A stretch of DNA of 64,000 nucleotides, taken from positions 1 through 64,000 of the forward strand of contig WQVG01000001.1 of the NCBI GenBank assembly GCA_009781675.1. Reading direction: 5' to 3'. Numbering within the stretch: position 1 is the stretch's first letter; every line of letters begins with the position of its first letter. A model generated the notes under the pieces. It did not search any database, was not told the origin of the DNA, and saw only the letters and a list, made by a program, of their open reading frames with translations. The DNA is from Candidatus Bathycorpusculum acetigenes (GTDB lineage: Archaea; Thermoproteota; Bathyarchaeia; Bathyarchaeales; Bathycorpusculaceae). This document shows positions 47,774 through 56,914 of this stretch, piece by piece. The position numbers and the translations under genes are program-made.

Positions 47774-50119
47774 TTGACTAAAAACGTCCATGTAAAAATA
47801 GACGAAATGAAGACCAACGCCGGTCTTATCAAAAACCTCGAGTTATCCATCGGTAAAGTTGTCAATGACAACTACACTGAGCCCATGGGTCCAACTCCAA
47901 TGCCCTCCGTAACTGCCCTGAGAGATTGGGACATGAAGCTTCTTACTAAGTATAAGGCCTTCTATATGCCCGATTGCGATTCATGTTGCCTTTGTACCTT
48001 TGGTAAATGTGATTTGACTGCTGGCAAACGTGGTGCATGCGGCATAGACATCGAAGCCCAATCATCTCGTATTGTCATGATTGCTTGTGCAATCGGCGCA
48101 GCCTGCCACTCAGCACACTCAAGGCACTTGGTTCATCATTTGATCGAGAAATATGGCCGCAGATTCCCACTAGATATCGGCGGTTTAAACATCAAAGTTG
48201 AAGCACCAATCACGCGTCTAGTAACCGGTATCAAGCCCGAGACACTCGGCGACCTAGATGAAGTTTTAGCATATGTCGAAGAGCAAATCACACAAATTCT
48301 TGCAGTAGCCCATACAGGTCAAGAGGCTAGTGCATTAGACTTTGAGTCTAAAGCAATGCACGTCGGTATGTGTGACCATGTTGGCATGGAAGTCGGTGAT
48401 ATTGCACAGATTTCCGCTTTAGGTTACCCAAAAGCTGACCCCGAAGCTCCACTTGTGAAACTGGGTATAGGTAGCGTTGAACGTTCCAAACCAGTTATCA
48501 TGTGTATCGGACACAACGTCGTTCCATCAGTCGGCATCATCGACTACGCTAAAGAAACCAAAGTTGACGATAAAATCGAAGTAGTCGGTTTATGTTGTAC
48601 AAGTCACGATATGACGCGATACTATAACCGTGCCAGAATCGTCGGTCCAATCAGTTGGGAACTTAGATTTATTCGCGCAGGATTAGCAGACGTCGTTGTG
48701 CTTGATGAACAATGCATCCGAACAGACGTCGCTGAGGAAGCTGCTAAAGTTAACACACCCGTCATCGCAGCTTCTGAGAAAAACTGTGTTGGTTTTAAGA
48801 ACCGCACAAATGATGACACAAATACAATAGTTGAAGATCTTGTCAGCGGTAAAGTTAAAGGCGTACTTATCCTCGACCCCGAAAAAGTCGGTGAAGTAGC
48901 AGTCCGAGTAGTACAGAAAGTAGCTCCAGCACGCAAACGTATGAGCGCCTTGCCGACACCTGAAGAACTTGTCGAAATCGCAAAAACCTGTCGGCAATGC
49001 AAACAATGCCAACGCAACTGCCCTCAGGACTTCGCAATTCCCCCTGCCTTAAAAGCAGCCGCCACAGGCGACATCTCACTGCTAACAGACCTCTATGAAG
49101 TCTGTATCGGATGCGGTAGATGTGAAAGTGCCTGCCCACAGAAAATCAAGATACATAGTCTCATCGTCAAAGCAGGCGAAAAAACGATGTATGCTGAAGA
49201 CAACCTCTGTCGTGTTGGCAGAGGGGCCATCCAAGACACTGAAATCCGTAACGTCGGTAGTCCCATTGTACTTGGCGAAATCCCCGGCATAGTAGCACTC
49301 GTAGGTTGTAGCAACTATCCAAAAGGCGGCAAAGACGTCTACGATATAGCCCGAGAATTCGCAAGCAGACGATACATCGTCGTCCTATCCGGATGCTCAG
49401 CCATGTCCGCAGGCAGCTACCGCAACGAAGACGGCAAAACCATATGGGAAGAATTCCCCGGCGGATTCGAAGCAGGAGGCGTCTGTAACGTCGGCTCATG
49501 TGTATCAAACAGCCACATCGCAGGTGCAGCAATCAAAGTAGCAAACATCTTTGCAAAACGTAGCCTAAGAGGAAACTATGAAGAGATCGCAGACTATATC
49601 CACAACAGACTTGGCGCCGTCGGCTTAGCTTGGGGCGCATACAGCCAAAAAGCCGCAGCCATCGCCGCAGGTTTCTGGCGCTTAGGTGTACCAGTGGTCG
49701 TTGGTCCACACGGTAGCAAATATCGTCGCACCCTTATGGGCAGAAAAGAAGACCCCAAGAACTGGGAAGTCATCGACGCACGCACCGGCGAAACAGTTAA
49801 CGTCGGCCCCACACCCGAACACCTCTTCGCTATTACTGAAACCAAAGAGGAATGCATCGTAGAAATCGCTAAACTCTGCATGAGACCCAACGACACCTGG
49901 AAAGGACGAAGCATCAAACTAAGCCACTACGTTGACCTAAGCAAACGCTACTTAGGTGTCATGCCCGACGATCTACACCTCTTTGTCAGAACAATGGCTG
50001 ATGTCCCATCAACTCTAAAAGATGAATTCACAAAAATCTTGGCAGAGAAAAACTGGAAAGAAACAATCATTCCAGACCCGACCATGTTACCAAGAATGGT
50101 CCGAAAAATGAAGGAGTAA
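47774..50119 (+). CDS. cdhA: CODH/ACS complex subunit alpha (CO dehydrogenase)
   Basis: DSCCLCTFGKCDLTAGKRGACGID; ferredoxin motifs CRQCKQCQRNCPQ and CIGCGRCESACPQ; VALVGCSNYPKGG. Confidence 0.96.
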   Translation: MTKNVHVKIDEMKTNAGLIKNLELSIGKVVNDNYTEPMGPTPMPSVTALRDWDMKLLTKYKAFYMPDCDSCCLCTFGKCDLTAGKRGACGIDIEAQSSRIVMIACAIGAACHSAHSRHLVHHLIEKYGRRFPLDIGGLNIKVEAPITRLVTGIKPETLGDLDEVLAYVEEQITQILAVAHTGQEASALDFESKAMHVGMCDHVGMEVGDIAQISALGYPKADPEAPLVKLGIGSVERSKPVIMCIGHNVVPSVGIIDYAKETKVDDKIEVVGLCCTSHDMTRYYNRARIVGPISWELRFIRAGLADVVVLDEQCIRTDVAEEAAKVNTPVIAASEKNCVGFKNRTNDDTNTIVEDLVSGKVKGVLILDPEKVGEVAVRVVQKVAPARKRMSALPTPEELVEIAKTCRQCKQCQRNCPQDFAIPPALKAAATGDISLLTDLYEVCIGCGRCESACPQKIKIHSLIVKAGEKTMYAEDNLCRVGRGAIQDTEIRNVGSPIVLGEIPGIVALVGCSNYPKGGKDVYDIAREFASRRYIVVLSGCSAMSAGSYRNEDGKTIWEEFPGGFEAGGVCNVGSCVSNSHIAGAAIKVANIFAKRSLRGNYEEIADYIHNRLGAVGLAWGAYSQKAAAIAAGFWRLGVPVVVGPHGSKYRRTLMGRKEDPKNWEVIDARTGETVNVGPTPEHLFAITETKEECIVEIAKLCMRPNDTWKGRSIKLSHYVDLSKRYLGVMPDDLHLFVRTMADVPSTLKDEFTKILAEKNWKETIIPDPTMLPRMVRKMKE

Positions 50120-50134
50120 ACGGAGGAACAACCT

Positions 50135-50680
50135 ATGTCCTGTGAACCATGGCAATGTGCAGAAATCGCATCAACTAAAAAAGCAAACCCAATCCAAAAC
50201 CCCGAGATAGCGGTTGCAATGATGAAGAAGGCTCAACGCCCTCTCCTCATCGTAGGTAGCCAAATCGTTGATAAATATATGGAAGGCAAACAAGCAATCG
50301 AATACATCATAGACCTCGCAAATGCATCAAAAATCCCCGTCGTAGCAACAGCCCATATGGTCGGAGAATTCATCAAACGCGGCTATACCCCCGCATCTCA
50401 CTTAAACGCGATGGAAATCAGTCAACGCGTCTGCGACCCCACGTGGATGGGACTAGACGGTAAAGGTCATCCAGACCTTGTAATATACGTCGGTATGCCC
50501 TACTACATGGAATCTCTGATTTTGTCCGGTCTTAAACACTTTGCACCTGACCTCAAAACCATGACTATTGATAACATGTACCACGTCCATGCAAGTTGGT
50601 CTTTCCCAAATGCAAGCCTAGAAGTCTGGGCAAACAACCTCAAAGTAATGACCTCAAAATTTAATGAAGGAGGAAATTAA
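50135..50680 (+). CDS. cdhB: CODH/ACS complex subunit epsilon
   Basis: Starts after cdhA; AQRPLLIVGSQIV..KIPVVATAHMVGEFIKRGY; DLVIYVGMPYYMESLILSGLKHFA. Confidence 0.92.
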   Translation: MSCEPWQCAEIASTKKANPIQNPEIAVAMMKKAQRPLLIVGSQIVDKYMEGKQAIEYIIDLANASKIPVVATAHMVGEFIKRGYTPASHLNAMEISQRVCDPTWMGLDGKGHPDLVIYVGMPYYMESLILSGLKHFAPDLKTMTIDNMYHVHASWSFPNASLEVWANNLKVMTSKFNEGGN

Positions 50681-50681
50681 A

Positions 50682-52088
50682 ATGTCAATGTTTAAAGATA
50701 TACCTGTAGAAGTTGGCGTAATCTACGAAGGTGAACGTATCCGCAGAAACGACATGCAAGTCGAACTCGGCGGACCCACGGTCAAACAAAAGTTCGAACT
50801 AGCAAAAGTAAAACCCCTTGACCAGATCGAAGATGGCAAAGTCGTCATAATCGGTCCAGATCTGAATAATCTAGCGGAAGGTGGTGCATACCCATTCGGT
50901 ATTCTCATTGAAGCTGCAGGCGAAAAACTCGATGCAGGCCTTGAAGGTGTCATAGAAAGACGCATCCACGGCTACCTCAACTACATCGAAGGCTTCATGC
51001 ACCTAAACCAACGTTACGATATCTGGATACGCCTCAGTAAAAAATCCTTCCAAAAAGGACTAAACAATTTTGAGGCAATCGGCAAAGTCCTCTACAAACT
51101 CTTCAAGAGCGAACTACCCATAATTGAAAAACTCCAAGTTACCTTCATAACCGATCCTGCAAAACTTGACCAGATGACCCCTGAAGCAATCCAAGACTAT
51201 GAAGCACGTGATTCAAAGGCTCGCGGACTCAAAGACTCTGAAGTGGATACCTTCTATGGATGTGCACTCTGCCAATCCTTCGCACCAAGCCACGTCTGTG
51301 TTATCACACCGCAAAGGTACAGCAACTGCGGTGCCATCAGCTGGTTTGACGGCAAAGCCTCCGCAAGCATTGATCCCAAAGGGCCCGTCTTTGCAATCCC
51401 AAGAGGCGAGATGATCAACGAAGAGAAAGGCGAATTCAGTGGCATCAACGAGGCAGCAAAGAAACGAAGCATGGGTGACGTTACCAAAGTCTGGCTATAC
51501 ACAGCATTTGATCACCCGCATACTAGTTGCGGCTGCTTCGAAGCAGTAACCTTCTACATCCCCGAAGTCGACGGAATGGGTGTTGTCCAACGTAACTTTA
51601 AAGGCGCCGCAGTAAACGGTTTACCCTTCAGCACATTAGCTGACTCCACAGCAGGCGGACGCCAAATCGACGGTTTCCATGGGATGTCAATTGAATACAT
51701 GCGAAGCACAAAATTCTTCGCGGCAGACGGCGGATGGAACCGTATAGTTTGGGTGCCCAAAGAAGTCAAAGAAAAAGTCAAAGATTTCATTCCCAAAGAT
51801 ATTGTCGACAAAATTGCAACTGAAGAAGACGCCAAAACCATCGACGAACTAAAAGCATTCCTCAAAGCAAAGAACCACCCAGTTGTCGCGAAATGGACCA
51901 CTGAAGAAACACCCGCAGAAGCAGAGGCAGTTACCATTAACGAAGAAGCCGCAGGAACCATGATGCCAGTTGCAACTGCAGGTTCACTTCCAATCATGGC
52001 CGGGGGATTCAAAATCATACTTAAAGACGCTAAAATATACGCCAACAGAGTCATCATCCAAACAGTAAAAGACAAAGACAAACGGTGA
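50682..52088 (+). CDS. cdhC: CODH/ACS complex subunit beta (acetyl-CoA synthase)
   Basis: PVEVGVIYEGERIRRNDMQVELGG; YGCALCQSFAPSHVCVITPQRYSNCGAISWFDG; HTSCGCFEAVTFYIPEVDG; start refined after ggagg. Confidence 0.97.
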   Translation: MSMFKDIPVEVGVIYEGERIRRNDMQVELGGPTVKQKFELAKVKPLDQIEDGKVVIIGPDLNNLAEGGAYPFGILIEAAGEKLDAGLEGVIERRIHGYLNYIEGFMHLNQRYDIWIRLSKKSFQKGLNNFEAIGKVLYKLFKSELPIIEKLQVTFITDPAKLDQMTPEAIQDYEARDSKARGLKDSEVDTFYGCALCQSFAPSHVCVITPQRYSNCGAISWFDGKASASIDPKGPVFAIPRGEMINEEKGEFSGINEAAKKRSMGDVTKVWLYTAFDHPHTSCGCFEAVTFYIPEVDGMGVVQRNFKGAAVNGLPFSTLADSTAGGRQIDGFHGMSIEYMRSTKFFAADGGWNRIVWVPKEVKEKVKDFIPKDIVDKIATEEDAKTIDELKAFLKAKNHPVVAKWTTEETPAEAEAVTINEEAAGTMMPVATAGSLPIMAGGFKIILKDAKIYANRVIIQTVKDKDKR

Positions 52089-53317
52089 TCACTACGACTC
52101 ACCATGACACAGACAAAAAAAAGGACACTGAAGGCCTGCAACTAAGCAGTGACATCTTAGCGGCACTTGCCAAATTCCAACAGATAGAACTCGAAGACTT
52201 CCACTTGGACGCTAAAGAACTCGAAATCCTCTTCACGCCCGGCATGGCCGCACAAATCCTGCCTAAACTCAAACTTCCAGGCGTAGCAGGTAGCAAACCC
52301 TCTAGTTTGCTATCCACAACCTTCATGCCCCCAATCGAGACTTACCCCAACAAAATCAGTACCGTTAAACTAGGCGCAACTAAAAGCGAAGGCGGCACAC
52401 GCGGCAAAACATTTACAATCGGCGGAGAACTCTCTCCTGCCTTCTATACATTTGAAAATGTAATTCCACACAAACCCATCGTTACCTTAGATGTCTTTGA
52501 TATGGAAGTACCCCTATCCAAAGCAGTCAAAATGCACGTTAAAGACGTAGTCGGCGATCCCGCCGCATGGGCCAAACTTGCAGTCGAAAAATTCGGTGCA
52601 GATATGGTCACAATGCACCTTATCAGCGTCGACCCGCTCCTAAAAGATGCCTCACCCAAAGAAGCATGCAAAACAGTTGAAAAAGTCCTTCAAGCCGTAG
52701 ATGTACCACTCATCATCGGTGGATGCGGTGACCCAGTCAAAGATACTGCCCTCTTCGAAGAAGTATGTACCCAGTTCTCCGGCGAACGCTTCCTAATGAG
52801 TTCTGTCACACTCGACATGGACGTAGAGAAATGCGCTAAATTCATCAAAAAGGCAGGCAACGCAGTTCTTGCATTCACACCCATGGATCTTAACTTTGCA
52901 CGTGAACTCAACAGACGCCTCTACGACCACCTTGCACGCGAAGACATTGTCATGGACCTAACAACCGCAGCGCTCGGCTATGGGTTAGACTACGCATTCA
53001 CCAACATGGAACGTGCTCGTATCGGTGGATTAATGGGAGACCAAGAACTTGCACACCCTATGAGTAGCGGGACAACCAACGCATGGGCAGCTCGTGAAGC
53101 ATGGTTAAAGATGTCAGCTGATTGGGAACCACGTGAACTCAGAGGCCCACTCTGGGAAGTCACCACAGCTCTAACCTTGTTGCTCGCAGGTGTCGACCTG
53201 TTCATGATGATGCACCCAGCAGCCGTAAAAACCCTCAAAGACGTAACTAACTACCTAACAAGCGGCAAAAAAGTCGACCCAGCCAATTTTGCTGATTGGG
53301 TCAAAGTGAGAGCTTAA
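52085..53317 (+). CDS. cdhD: CODH/ACS complex subunit delta
   Basis: PIVTLDVFDMEVPLSKAVKMHVKDVVGDP; LIIGGCGDPVKD; GTGA overlap with cdhC. Confidence 0.95.
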   Translation: MITTTHHDTDKKKDTEGLQLSSDILAALAKFQQIELEDFHLDAKELEILFTPGMAAQILPKLKLPGVAGSKPSSLLSTTFMPPIETYPNKISTVKLGATKSEGGTRGKTFTIGGELSPAFYTFENVIPHKPIVTLDVFDMEVPLSKAVKMHVKDVVGDPAAWAKLAVEKFGADMVTMHLISVDPLLKDASPKEACKTVEKVLQAVDVPLIIGGCGDPVKDTALFEEVCTQFSGERFLMSSVTLDMDVEKCAKFIKKAGNAVLAFTPMDLNFARELNRRLYDHLAREDIVMDLTTAALGYGLDYAFTNMERARIGGLMGDQELAHPMSSGTTNAWAAREAWLKMSADWEPRELRGPLWEVTTALTLLLAGVDLFMMMHPAAVKTLKDVTNYLTSGKKVDPANFADWVKVRA

Positions 53318-53323
53318 GGAGAC

Positions 53324-54757
53324 ATGAAGTGTATGGCAGAAAAGAAAAAAGGTGGATTAAAAGAACTCAGCCCCATCACAATTTACAAGAGTTTACCTAA
53401 AACCAACTGTAAAGAATGCGGCCAAGACAACTGTATGGCATTTGCCACAAAAATTGTCAACCGTGAAGTTGACCTAGAAGCATGCAAACCCCTGCTAAAA
53501 CCCGAAAACGCAAAACATTATGCTCTATTAAAAGAATTACTCAAACCCGCAGTTAAAGAAGTCACAATCGGTATTGGTGATAAAGCCAAAAAAATCGGCG
53601 GCAAACTCGTCATGTACCGCCATGAATTTACCTACAAAAATCCCACAGCCCTCGCAATAGACGTTACCGATGAAATGTCCGAGAGCGAAGTTGTTAGCCG
53701 CGTACAGAAAACAGAGAACTTTAGTTACGAATACATCGGTAACACACTAAAACTCGATTTAATCGCCGTTCGAAGTACCAGCGAAGATTCAGACAAATTC
53801 AAAGCATGCGTTAAAAAAGTCTTTGAAACCACCCAGTTGCCCCTTATCCTTGTTACCCTCAACCCCGCCATAGCCGAGGCGGGTTTAATGGCTGCACCTA
53901 AAGCCAGACCGCTCATCTACGCTGCAACCACCACTAACTGGAAAGAAATGGCCGAACTAGCCATCATGTATGATGCCCCACTCGTTGCATCTGCACCAAA
54001 CGATCTAAGCGCACTTATCTCACTGGCAAAGACTCTGCAGGAATACGGCGTCAAAGACATCGTCCTAGACCCTGGAACCTTCGCAAACGAGGGCTTAGCA
54101 GACACCATCAACAACTTTACCATGTTGCGACGTGCAGCCACTAAAGGCGGCGAAGAACTCGCAGGTTTACCCCTTCTAGGGATCCCCATGGTTACTTGGG
54201 TAAACAAGGGTGAACTTGCAGATGATCTCGTCAAATGGCGCGAATCCTATCTGGCATCGATGATGATTACCCGATTCGCAGACGCACTCATACTCCACGG
54301 TAATGATGGATGGAGTTTGTTGCCAATAGTCGTGCTAAGACAAAACATCTACACCGACCCCAGAAAACCAGTCGCGGTTGAACCCGGCCTCAAAGTCTTC
54401 GGTACTCCAGACGAAAACAGTCCCGTTATGTTCACAAGCAACTTCGCATTAACCTACTACACCGTTGCCTCAGACATCGAGAGTAGCAAAACAAACGCCT
54501 ACCTCATCGTAGTCGACGCAGAAGGTGCCGCTATCGACAGCGGAGTTGCAGGACGCAAACTTACAGCTGAAAAAATCGCAGAAGCAATCAAAACTAGTGG
54601 TATCGAAAACAAAGTCAAACACCGAAAAATCATAAGCCCAGGCAAAGCATCTCGCATCAGCGGCGAAATTGAAGAATTGTCCGGTTGGAAAGTTTTGGTT
54701 GGACCACGCGACAGCAGTGAGATCCCCAAATACATTATCGACAAGTGGCAACCATAA
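53324..54757 (+). CDS. cdhE: CODH/ACS complex subunit gamma (corrinoid Fe-S protein)
   Basis: KSLPKTNCKECGQDNCMAFATKIVNREVDLEACKPL Fe-S motif; corrinoid-binding C-term. Confidence 0.96.
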   Translation: MKCMAEKKKGGLKELSPITIYKSLPKTNCKECGQDNCMAFATKIVNREVDLEACKPLLKPENAKHYALLKELLKPAVKEVTIGIGDKAKKIGGKLVMYRHEFTYKNPTALAIDVTDEMSESEVVSRVQKTENFSYEYIGNTLKLDLIAVRSTSEDSDKFKACVKKVFETTQLPLILVTLNPAIAEAGLMAAPKARPLIYAATTTNWKEMAELAIMYDAPLVASAPNDLSALISLAKTLQEYGVKDIVLDPGTFANEGLADTINNFTMLRRAATKGGEELAGLPLLGIPMVTWVNKGELADDLVKWRESYLASMMITRFADALILHGNDGWSLLPIVVLRQNIYTDPRKPVAVEPGLKVFGTPDENSPVMFTSNFALTYYTVASDIESSKTNAYLIVVDAEGAAIDSGVAGRKLTAEKIAEAIKTSGIENKVKHRKIISPGKASRISGEIEELSGWKVLVGPRDSSEIPKYIIDKWQP

Positions 54758-54908
54758 ACTATCCCCTTACTTTCTTTTTTAACAATCATCTATTTTGCTA
54801 CAAAAATCTACCTGACACCCTGTCGATTTTTATTTATAACCACTCTTGGAATTTAGGTAAAGATTTATCCGAAAGAATGTTGAGAATAAAGGGGAAGAGG
54901 GTATAGTT

Positions 54909-55850
54909 ATGGATATAGACCTGCCCAGTGATGAGTTTATCAAAACAAGCTTCCAAGATGCCTGCAAAACACTGGGAATAGAAAACTTTGAGCAAAGCCT
55001 CAAACAGACCGTCATCTACGATATGACTGACGGTATGCGTACTTCAACTCAGTTAAAAGGATCTAATGCTTATTATGATGGCGGTATTTTTGTTGTGCGT
55101 TTAATGAACATCATGCGGGTACTGGGTATGCCCGCATGTTACGTCAATGTCATCGAAGAAAAGCACCGCCAAAGAGAAAACTACTCCGATATCTATGACG
55201 GCCTTAAGCGTCTCTACACTGATTATGCGGAATACGCCCAAAAATATGGTGTTAGACTTAATTTCGTCGGCGATTTGGAAACCGCTCTTGAACCCGAAGG
55301 TTCATCAGGAGGGTTTGGTAAAGAACTAAAGAGGCTCTGTCAAAAAACTGCGGGTAACACCCAGTTTACGGCTAACTTTTTAATCAACTACTCCTTGGAT
55401 TGGGCAATGAAACACGAATCTTACTTCACAGGATTTCCAAAGATAGATGTGACTATCCGTCACACTAAGCTCCAGTTCCCAACAGGTATGATGCTCCCAC
55501 CTGCGATTTCTGATTTTAGCAGTCTTATGTATGTCCAACAGGGCTCTGCAAGCAGTACTTGGAACGATACTCAACTCATCTATTTGGTTGCTGTGGCACT
55601 GAGAAGCAAGATCCTGAACGAATCCACCCAATACTTCAAACAATACGCCGAAGGCGAACGCGATTTCGTGCGTTCCCAGCGGGAAACTGAACTCTACCTA
55701 GTTCATAGGCGTCCTTTCGTAGAAAAACTCATCGGCGATATCATGTATGCAAAAATTAAAACCTCATCTATTCCCATGGCAGAGAATACACCTCAAACTA
55801 AGCGGATGATGATAACAGGGAACCTTGGACCGGAAATATATGAATTCTAG
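54909..55850 (+). CDS. putative cis-prenyltransferase (UppS)-like protein
   Basis: NFLINYSLDWAM resembles the UppS NYGGR.EI region; IDVTIRHTKLQFPTGMMLP resembles the DLxIRTGGExRxSNFLLWQ region; adjacent to ubiA. Confidence 0.5.
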   Translation: MDIDLPSDEFIKTSFQDACKTLGIENFEQSLKQTVIYDMTDGMRTSTQLKGSNAYYDGGIFVVRLMNIMRVLGMPACYVNVIEEKHRQRENYSDIYDGLKRLYTDYAEYAQKYGVRLNFVGDLETALEPEGSSGGFGKELKRLCQKTAGNTQFTANFLINYSLDWAMKHESYFTGFPKIDVTIRHTKLQFPTGMMLPPAISDFSSLMYVQQGSASSTWNDTQLIYLVAVALRSKILNESTQYFKQYAEGERDFVRSQRETELYLVHRRPFVEKLIGDIMYAKIKTSSIPMAENTPQTKRMMITGNLGPEIYEF

Positions 55851-56709
55851 CGAAGCAGGCAAAGAAAAAGTGCCCTTCCGTAGTATTTTGCATATCGGAC
55901 GTCCTTTCACTTCTTTGCTTGTGGGCTTGGGGGTTTTAGCTGCCTGTGTTGCCGGCGCCGGTTTAACTGTTGCTGATTTGTGGTTGCCAGTAACCTTGGC
56001 AACTCTTGTGGGCTTCTTGTTTGGATTGGCCAGCAACTCTATAAACGATTATCTTGACATCGAAATAGACAAAGTTGCCCATCCCGAACGCCCGTTACCC
56101 TCTGGTATACTCAAACCTAAGCTATATCTTGTTTTTTCAGTTGTAATGTTTGGGGCTTGTTTTGCCTTAACTTACCTCTTGAGCACAATATCGGGTATAG
56201 CCGCTTTTGTAATGGTGATGTTTGCTGCGGTCCTCCAAATCGGTTATGAACTGGGTATAAAAAAGAAAAAAGCCGCCGGTAACATACTTATGGGCTTCCA
56301 GGCGGCATTGGGTTTCATATTCGGTGGCGTAATTGTGAATGGTTTGGAAGCTACAGCGGTTATGGCCGTATCTTCCTTTTTGGCTATCTTTGGCCGTGAA
56401 ATCATCAAAGATATCGAAGATATCAAAGGTGATGTAGACCGTAGCACATTGCCAAAGATAATTGGGCCAAAAAACGCCGGCATCTTCGCCGCGTCTCTGG
56501 TGGTTGTAGCAGTGGTCATCAGTATTTTATCGTATTATCCCTTTCAAATCTTTGGCTTAGGCTATCTGGTACTTGTCATAGTTGCGGATTGTATCTTCAT
56601 TGGTTCTATTCCATTAATATTTCAAAACCCCAACAAGGCAAGGAAGCTACTTAAAATCGCTATGCTGATCGCCATTATCGCATTCATATCAGGCCGTATC
56701 CTGCCCTGA
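55825..56709 (+). CDS. UbiA-family prenyltransferase
   Basis: LASNSINDYLDIEIDKVAHPERPLPSG; GREIIKDIEDIKGDVDRSTLPKIIG; multiple TM helices. ORF start overlaps the preceding gene. Confidence 0.92.
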   Translation: MDRKYMNSSEAGKEKVPFRSILHIGRPFTSLLVGLGVLAACVAGAGLTVADLWLPVTLATLVGFLFGLASNSINDYLDIEIDKVAHPERPLPSGILKPKLYLVFSVVMFGACFALTYLLSTISGIAAFVMVMFAAVLQIGYELGIKKKKAAGNILMGFQAALGFIFGGVIVNGLEATAVMAVSSFLAIFGREIIKDIEDIKGDVDRSTLPKIIGPKNAGIFAASLVVVAVVISILSYYPFQIFGLGYLVLVIVADCIFIGSIPLIFQNPNKARKLLKIAMLIAIIAFISGRILP

Positions 56710-56914
56710 CTTGGCTCTTTATCCCTTCTGCATCTAGAACAAGTGTTTTTGTGCAGTCTGCTATTGGAATTGTATGTGTAAGTTTAATGCGATTTTAGGT
56801 TTTTATCGTTGTGTTATTATGCTTAGGTGGATGTTACTTTTTTTACTCTGCCGTTAGGTTCAAACTGGTAGATGTCAAAAAACTAATGAGATTCTGTTAG
56901 ATTTGTACTAAAAA

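Noticed and set aside
48622-49532. Multiple overlapping minus-strand ORFs inside cdhA
   Set aside because: Antisense shadow ORFs of a strongly supported cdhA; low-complexity, Arg/Cys/Leu-rich translations with no family signal.
51554-52141. 195-aa minus-strand ORF within cdhC/cdhD
   Set aside because: Antisense to highly conserved cdhC; no independent coding evidence.
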